64,000 nucleotides of DNA from contig NW_025064894.1 in assembly GCF_019112545.1 (NCBI RefSeq), forward strand, positions 490,750 through 554,749, written 5' to 3'. Position numbers and translations under genes: made by a program. How positions within the stretch are numbered: position 1 is the stretch's first letter; the number at the start of each line of letters is the position of its first letter. The notes beneath the pieces are model-generated. The model had not been told where the DNA came from and did not search any database. It worked only from the letters and a program-made list of their open reading frames with translations. Source of the stretch: Guyanagaster necrorhizus. Taxonomy: Eukaryota > Basidiomycota > Agaricomycetes > Agaricales > Physalacriaceae. Below, in pieces: positions 60,401 through 64,000 of this stretch.

Positions 60401-60801
60401 TTGCCATTGGTAACAGCACTCCAAACATCTACCCATTCCTCTGCGTTCTCCGTCTCCGAGGTAAGCTTCTCAAGAATGGCCCAGCCAATTGTTCCCGTAT
60501 CCAGGCCGATATTCTGGGCCGCCGCCTTGAGGTTCATCAGCTGCAGCTTGCTCGTCGCGTCACCCTGATGTTGTATGTTAGAAGAGGAGGCCGAAGGTAG
60601 TACATTCGTCGTCGTAGCTGTCGTCGTTGGTAGTCGCTGCCTGGGCGTGTACGGTACATATCGCTGTGCAGAGTCGCCCGTGGGCGAAAGAAGAGGGTGC
60701 GCAGTCAGAGATTCATTCGACGGTGTCCTGCTCAGCAGACGGCTTTGAGTGCGCCCTATCGACGTCGTCGGAAAGAGATGGTCGCGCTGCGTGGTCATCA
60801 T
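57499..60801 (-). CDS. VPS9-domain protein (Rab5-type guanine nucleotide exchange factor)
   Basis: VPS9 domains activate Rab5/Vps21 GTPases in endosomal traffic. Eight exons join without a frame break: 60801-60400, 60351-60206, 60159-59419, 59367-59198, 59150-59073, 59020-58468, 58418-57776, 57723-57499, giving 985 codons. Introns are 46-52 nt. The catalytic region begins near residue 420 (AICELFYDRLLYPSQSDD ... DEALSSRVAALNML) and ends with SLDVLFPLLIFSVVKSNPPHL (read as parts) and GEENYCVINLMAVIEFL, which carry the expected Asp and Tyr. About 90 Ser/Pro/Glu-rich residues separate its two halves. The N-terminus is disordered with a Pro-rich PPRAKPPLPPRP. The C-terminus is acidic and basic (SSDDESEEEEEEES, KKKRRKT). 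Start is the first of two adjacent ATGs. No defect is seen. Confidence 0.88.
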
Positions 60802-61014
60802 GCATCACGGTGTCCTAGAAAGGAGCATTTGATTATGTGATAAATTGGATTCTGGTGAACCCGGGTCTGAGATCCGACATCTCATGCTGGTCTCAGGAAT
60901 TACCGTATCAAAAATTAAACTCCTGGGTCTGAACTCAGGAAAAGTAATGGAAACACCAGAAGGCGCTGCATTCCAAAAGGAACTACTAATAAAAAGACAA
61001 ATTGCCCTCAGTAT

Positions 61015-61088
61015 TGGCCAACGTGGGGATCGAACCCAAGACCTTCGTGTTATTAGCACGACGCTCTAACCAACTGAGCTAGTCGGCC
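61015..61088 (-). tRNA. tRNA-Ile (AAT)
   Basis: 74 nt on the minus strand. It differs from the two other copies by one base in the anticodon stem (CACGA for CGCGA), which turns a G-U pair into A-U and keeps the fold. Anticodon AAT; B box GGTTCGATCCC. A T5 run lies about 20 nt downstream. Its 5' side opens straight into the CpG-free block that starts near 61124. Confidence 0.93.
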
Positions 61089-61124
61089 ACACAATTGAGA
61101 CTATTATTTCTACTATTATAACAG

Positions 61125-61792
61125 GAAAGCCGGTTGGTTATTTTTTAACAAACCAGTCCACACTCTCTGCATGCTTTAAAGAGCCACTATGAACATCTCA
61201 ATGCAGTTTTTGCAGTATCCAGTTACCAGTAAAAGATAAATTTCCATATAGTCAAGTAGTATAAGATGAACTAGCCAATACAAAAAGATACTCTCCAATG
61301 AAAATCAGAGAGAACATTTTACAAAAAGGATCATAACTTCTGATGACATTCTGAAGCATGAAAATGTAAGGCTGTAATCCTTCTACACCTGTTTGCCCCC
61401 AAAACTTAGCATCACTAAAATACAGCTTCTGCAAATAGGCAGATTAGATCATACAATCATACAGTACTTGTCTGGTCAATTATGGCTTCACACTATACTA
61501 TATACAGTGTATGGCCATATAGAGGACAGCCATCAACCATCAGAAAATTTGGCCTTAACAGTATGATGACAATGAGAGCTGTAATTATCATATATACACT
61601 GATAGTTATCTATAAGAACTGAAATTAGAGGCTAATATAGTAGAAATAGTTAGCTTTCATTATTTTATATCTACACTAGTTGAAACAACTCACTAATTTG
61701 TCTATTTTCAGATACTCATATAGAACTTATACAGTTCAAAATGGACTGAACTCTCTGGCAATGCAGATACTTATATGATAGTACCTATATAA
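61125..61792. other. CpG-free stretch, no gene recognised
   Basis: AT-rich, no CG seen, no family motif. Confidence 0.4.
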
Positions 61793-62300
61793 CTATATCA
61801 TATGGTGACAGTGCAAAATCCTATAGTCAACATAGCATCTGGACTGCACCATCATTGTGAATGCATGGCTGATAGATAGGAGGGTGTCTCTATTTATATG
61901 AAGATACATAAGATAAGGTAGTAGCATATCAAAGATAGGCTTGTCTGCCTCTGGATATTTAAAAGATTTACTGAAGACTTCAAATGTATCATGATCCAGT
62001 GGACAATGCCAGAATTTGAGATGCAACACCTTGACCATGGATGTATCTTTCATCAAATTAGTGAGAGACTAATTCATAATAATGCCATATAACTGCAAGT
62101 TTCACAAAGCATATTGAGAACATATGATGAACTCATAGATAATTGGAGTAGGCAATAGAATGGCATCTGAGAGAGTAATAATGAATAAGTGTTTCAGTCT
62201 AGGAAATATGAAATATAGCAGTGCAAAGACAGATGCAGTCAGATAGCATAATGATATATATAATAGTGATAGCTAAAAAGCAGACTGATCAGAAGATTAA
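61793..62300 (-). pseudogene. F-box/LRR gene remnant, CpG-decayed
   Basis: On the minus strand 62056-61793 reads MMKDTSMVKVLHLKFW ... YLMYLHINRDTLL ... HAFTMMVQSRCYVDYR. This aligns with LMKDAPTAKVFRLEA ... HLVDLHITAGSVL ... YAFIMMVQSRWYVDRT in the intact gene at 53826-55178. Only the C-terminal part is recognisable; 62057-62300 holds vaguer related sequence. No CG. Confidence 0.65.
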
Positions 62301-62809
62301 GTGACTGCATGTGAATAATGCATTTGGAGAAATAAAGTGGATAGAATACTGCAAAACCCATGGCATCATCCTGGAGCTTAGTGCATTCTATGTTAGAGAA
62401 TATCCATACATATACCCTTATCTTCTCTTTTCAATCATCATCTGTTCCTACTTACTACACCTTTCAACTGTTACTCATTTCTACTTACTATATACATACA
62501 TATCTCCTGTCACTACTCAATTGCTTATATAGTCTGGCTGTAGATATCCATATACCTCAGTTATTTTGCCTACACTGTGCCCAACTGAAATATGTATACT
62601 ATTACTGTGTCTCTTACTATATTACTCACTCTCATTTATAGAACACTGTTTATATTCTTCTATCAATAGAATATAGTTACTGTTGTCTAAAGCCTCAGTC
62701 AAAAAGAATACACAGTGAGAATACAACTCAACCTACTACTATAACTACAATACTACACCATACCATAGTCCTCTCACTATGATTATTACATCTCTAAATG
62801 ATGTTGTTA
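62301..62809. other. CpG-free stretch, possible Copia LTR and leader
   Basis: T/C/A-rich with no gene. It lies directly before the Copia gag remnant and may contain its 5' LTR, but no repeat partner is in the window to prove it. Confidence 0.3.
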
Positions 62810-64000
62810 ATGCCAGAAGTCACAATCCTTCTGGACATGTATAGTCATTTCAACATGAAGAACTACATCTTCTGGAAGCTACAGATAACTGAGTTACTAA
62901 AAGAAAGAGGGTTATGAGGATATATCAAAGGAACCACTACTCACCCCACTATCTCTAGAGCTACTATAACCACACTTGCAACTGTACTATTACCACTGGA
63001 CTCCACCTCCATCTATTTTTCCTCTCTATTCTATAACATATGGGTTTTTTGTGATTAACTAGCTTATTCTCACATTATGCTCAACATTCTTAATTCTATT
63101 GAACTAGAGGTTAAAACAGATGGGACAGAAAAAGAATGCTGAGAGTTTATTATCACAGAACATGCTAAAAAGACTGATATAGCTCTGTCAGAGGCTGAAG
63201 TGTCACTGAATTTCATAAAGTTCAATGAGAATAGTGACATAAATGCTCATATTGCTGACTTGCATATAAAACAATATGCTGTTAACAATCTTTGTGTGAC
63301 AGCTCTGAGTGACCAAGAGTTCAAGATAATTATTTGCTCTATTACTTCTACAGATCATTGAATGCCTGTCCTCTCAAGTCTATATCAGATAGCTATGTCC
63401 AGTGACATCATTTCTCACCTCCAAACCCATGCTGCAATCCTCTGTGCTGTGGGCAAAGGATCATTCCTATTCTGGGCTCTCACAATCTCTTCTGCCAGAA
63501 CTCCTATGCCTCTCTGCAGATGCTGCAATCCTGAGTGCAAGGTCTGTGATAAAATCTGATACACTATGGAGAATTGTTATTGATCTGGTGGAGGAAAGAA
63601 AGGTCAATTCTCCTCTAACTTTAATCACCTCTGTCATACAAACCCGGCCAGTATGAATTAATTCAGCTGACACTATAAGGCATTTCATTCTTGTCATGCA
63701 CACATCCACTGTTGAGATTGAACATGATAATGGTGCTATTATTGTTGAGAATGGTAGCACTAGAGAAAGAATATATAAGTGAAATAGTATCAGGTCATTT
63801 TTATGATGGGATGAATCTGATAGCAACTCAGAGATCATGTTGAGCAATGAATTCTCAGACTAGAGTTCTGCTTCTGAGAGTGAGACAGCTATCACTGACT
63901 ATACAGACCTAGAGAATGAGACAGACCCAGATATGCTGCCACTCATAAATGTTGAAGATGAGGATGATGCAGTAGATGATAATATGTTGCCTCCTGTTGA
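62810..64000 (+). mobile_element. gag: Ty1/Copia gag remnant (UBN2-type), runs off the window
   Basis: Plus-strand pieces with Copia gag pattern: NMKNYIFWKLQITELLKERG near 62855, then LSEAEVSLNFIKFNENSDIN and AHIADLHIKQYAVNN near 63190-63290, and MPVLSSLYQIAMSSDIISHL at 63362. In-frame stops separate them. A cysteine-bearing piece and an acidic stretch follow to the window end. One CG near 63645 is the only one seen after 61123. Confidence 0.65.

Overview
The window is nuclear DNA from a filamentous basidiomycete, most likely an Agaricomycete. The evidence is genes split by many 45-60 nt GT..AG introns, a COP9 signalosome subunit 1 gene, a VPS9-domain gene, a large F-box/leucine-rich family, basidiomycete kinase-like proteins, chromodomain Gypsy and Copia LTR retrotransposons, and eukaryotic tRNA genes with pol III boxes (one type with a short intron). 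Species cannot be named from the sequence.

Layout. 1-6.1 kb: gene-rich. It holds the 3' part of an SGNH-hydrolase-like gene, an alpha/beta-hydrolase gene and CSN1, which is bracketed by two outward-facing tRNA-Ala(CGC) genes. 6.1-20.35 kb: old, CpG-free retrotransposon debris (Copia RT/RNase H, Gypsy integrase, an LTR). A young, CpG-rich chromodomain Gypsy element (10940-19000, 425-bp LTRs, ACAAC target duplication) has inserted inside the old LTR. 20.5-26.4 kb: host-type DNA with a protein kinase, a fungal kinase-like gene with tandemly repeated exons, and LRR/F-box fragments. 26.9-43.25 kb: about 16 kb in which I saw essentially no CpG. It contains Copia integrase, a nearly complete Gypsy element, half of a chromovirus with its LTR, and a decayed F-box gene. 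43.3-61.1 kb: host-type genes again: an SDR and an Old Yellow Enzyme gene (both broken by stop codons), three related genes of a possible Fmp46-like family, an intact F-box gene, an unknown gene, a VPS9-domain GEF gene, and three tRNA-Ile(AAT) genes. 61.1-64 kb: a final CpG-free block with an F-box remnant and the start of a Copia gag.

The main theme is a two-state genome. Gene blocks have normal CpG; repeat blocks have practically none, with sharp borders, and tRNA genes often sit at those borders. The young chromovirus shows the process early: every in-frame stop in gag-pol is a TGA that can come from CGA, no internal TAA or TAG occurs, and its LTRs differ at only two sites, both CpG transitions. 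The same element carries a 13-nt primer-binding site perfectly complementary to the predicted 5' end of its own RNA, the hallmark of Tf1/sushi-type self-priming.

Limits. Exon structures were read by eye from splice signals and family resemblance. Domain names rest on recalled family motifs, not searches. CpG statements come from reading the lines, not from a count by program.
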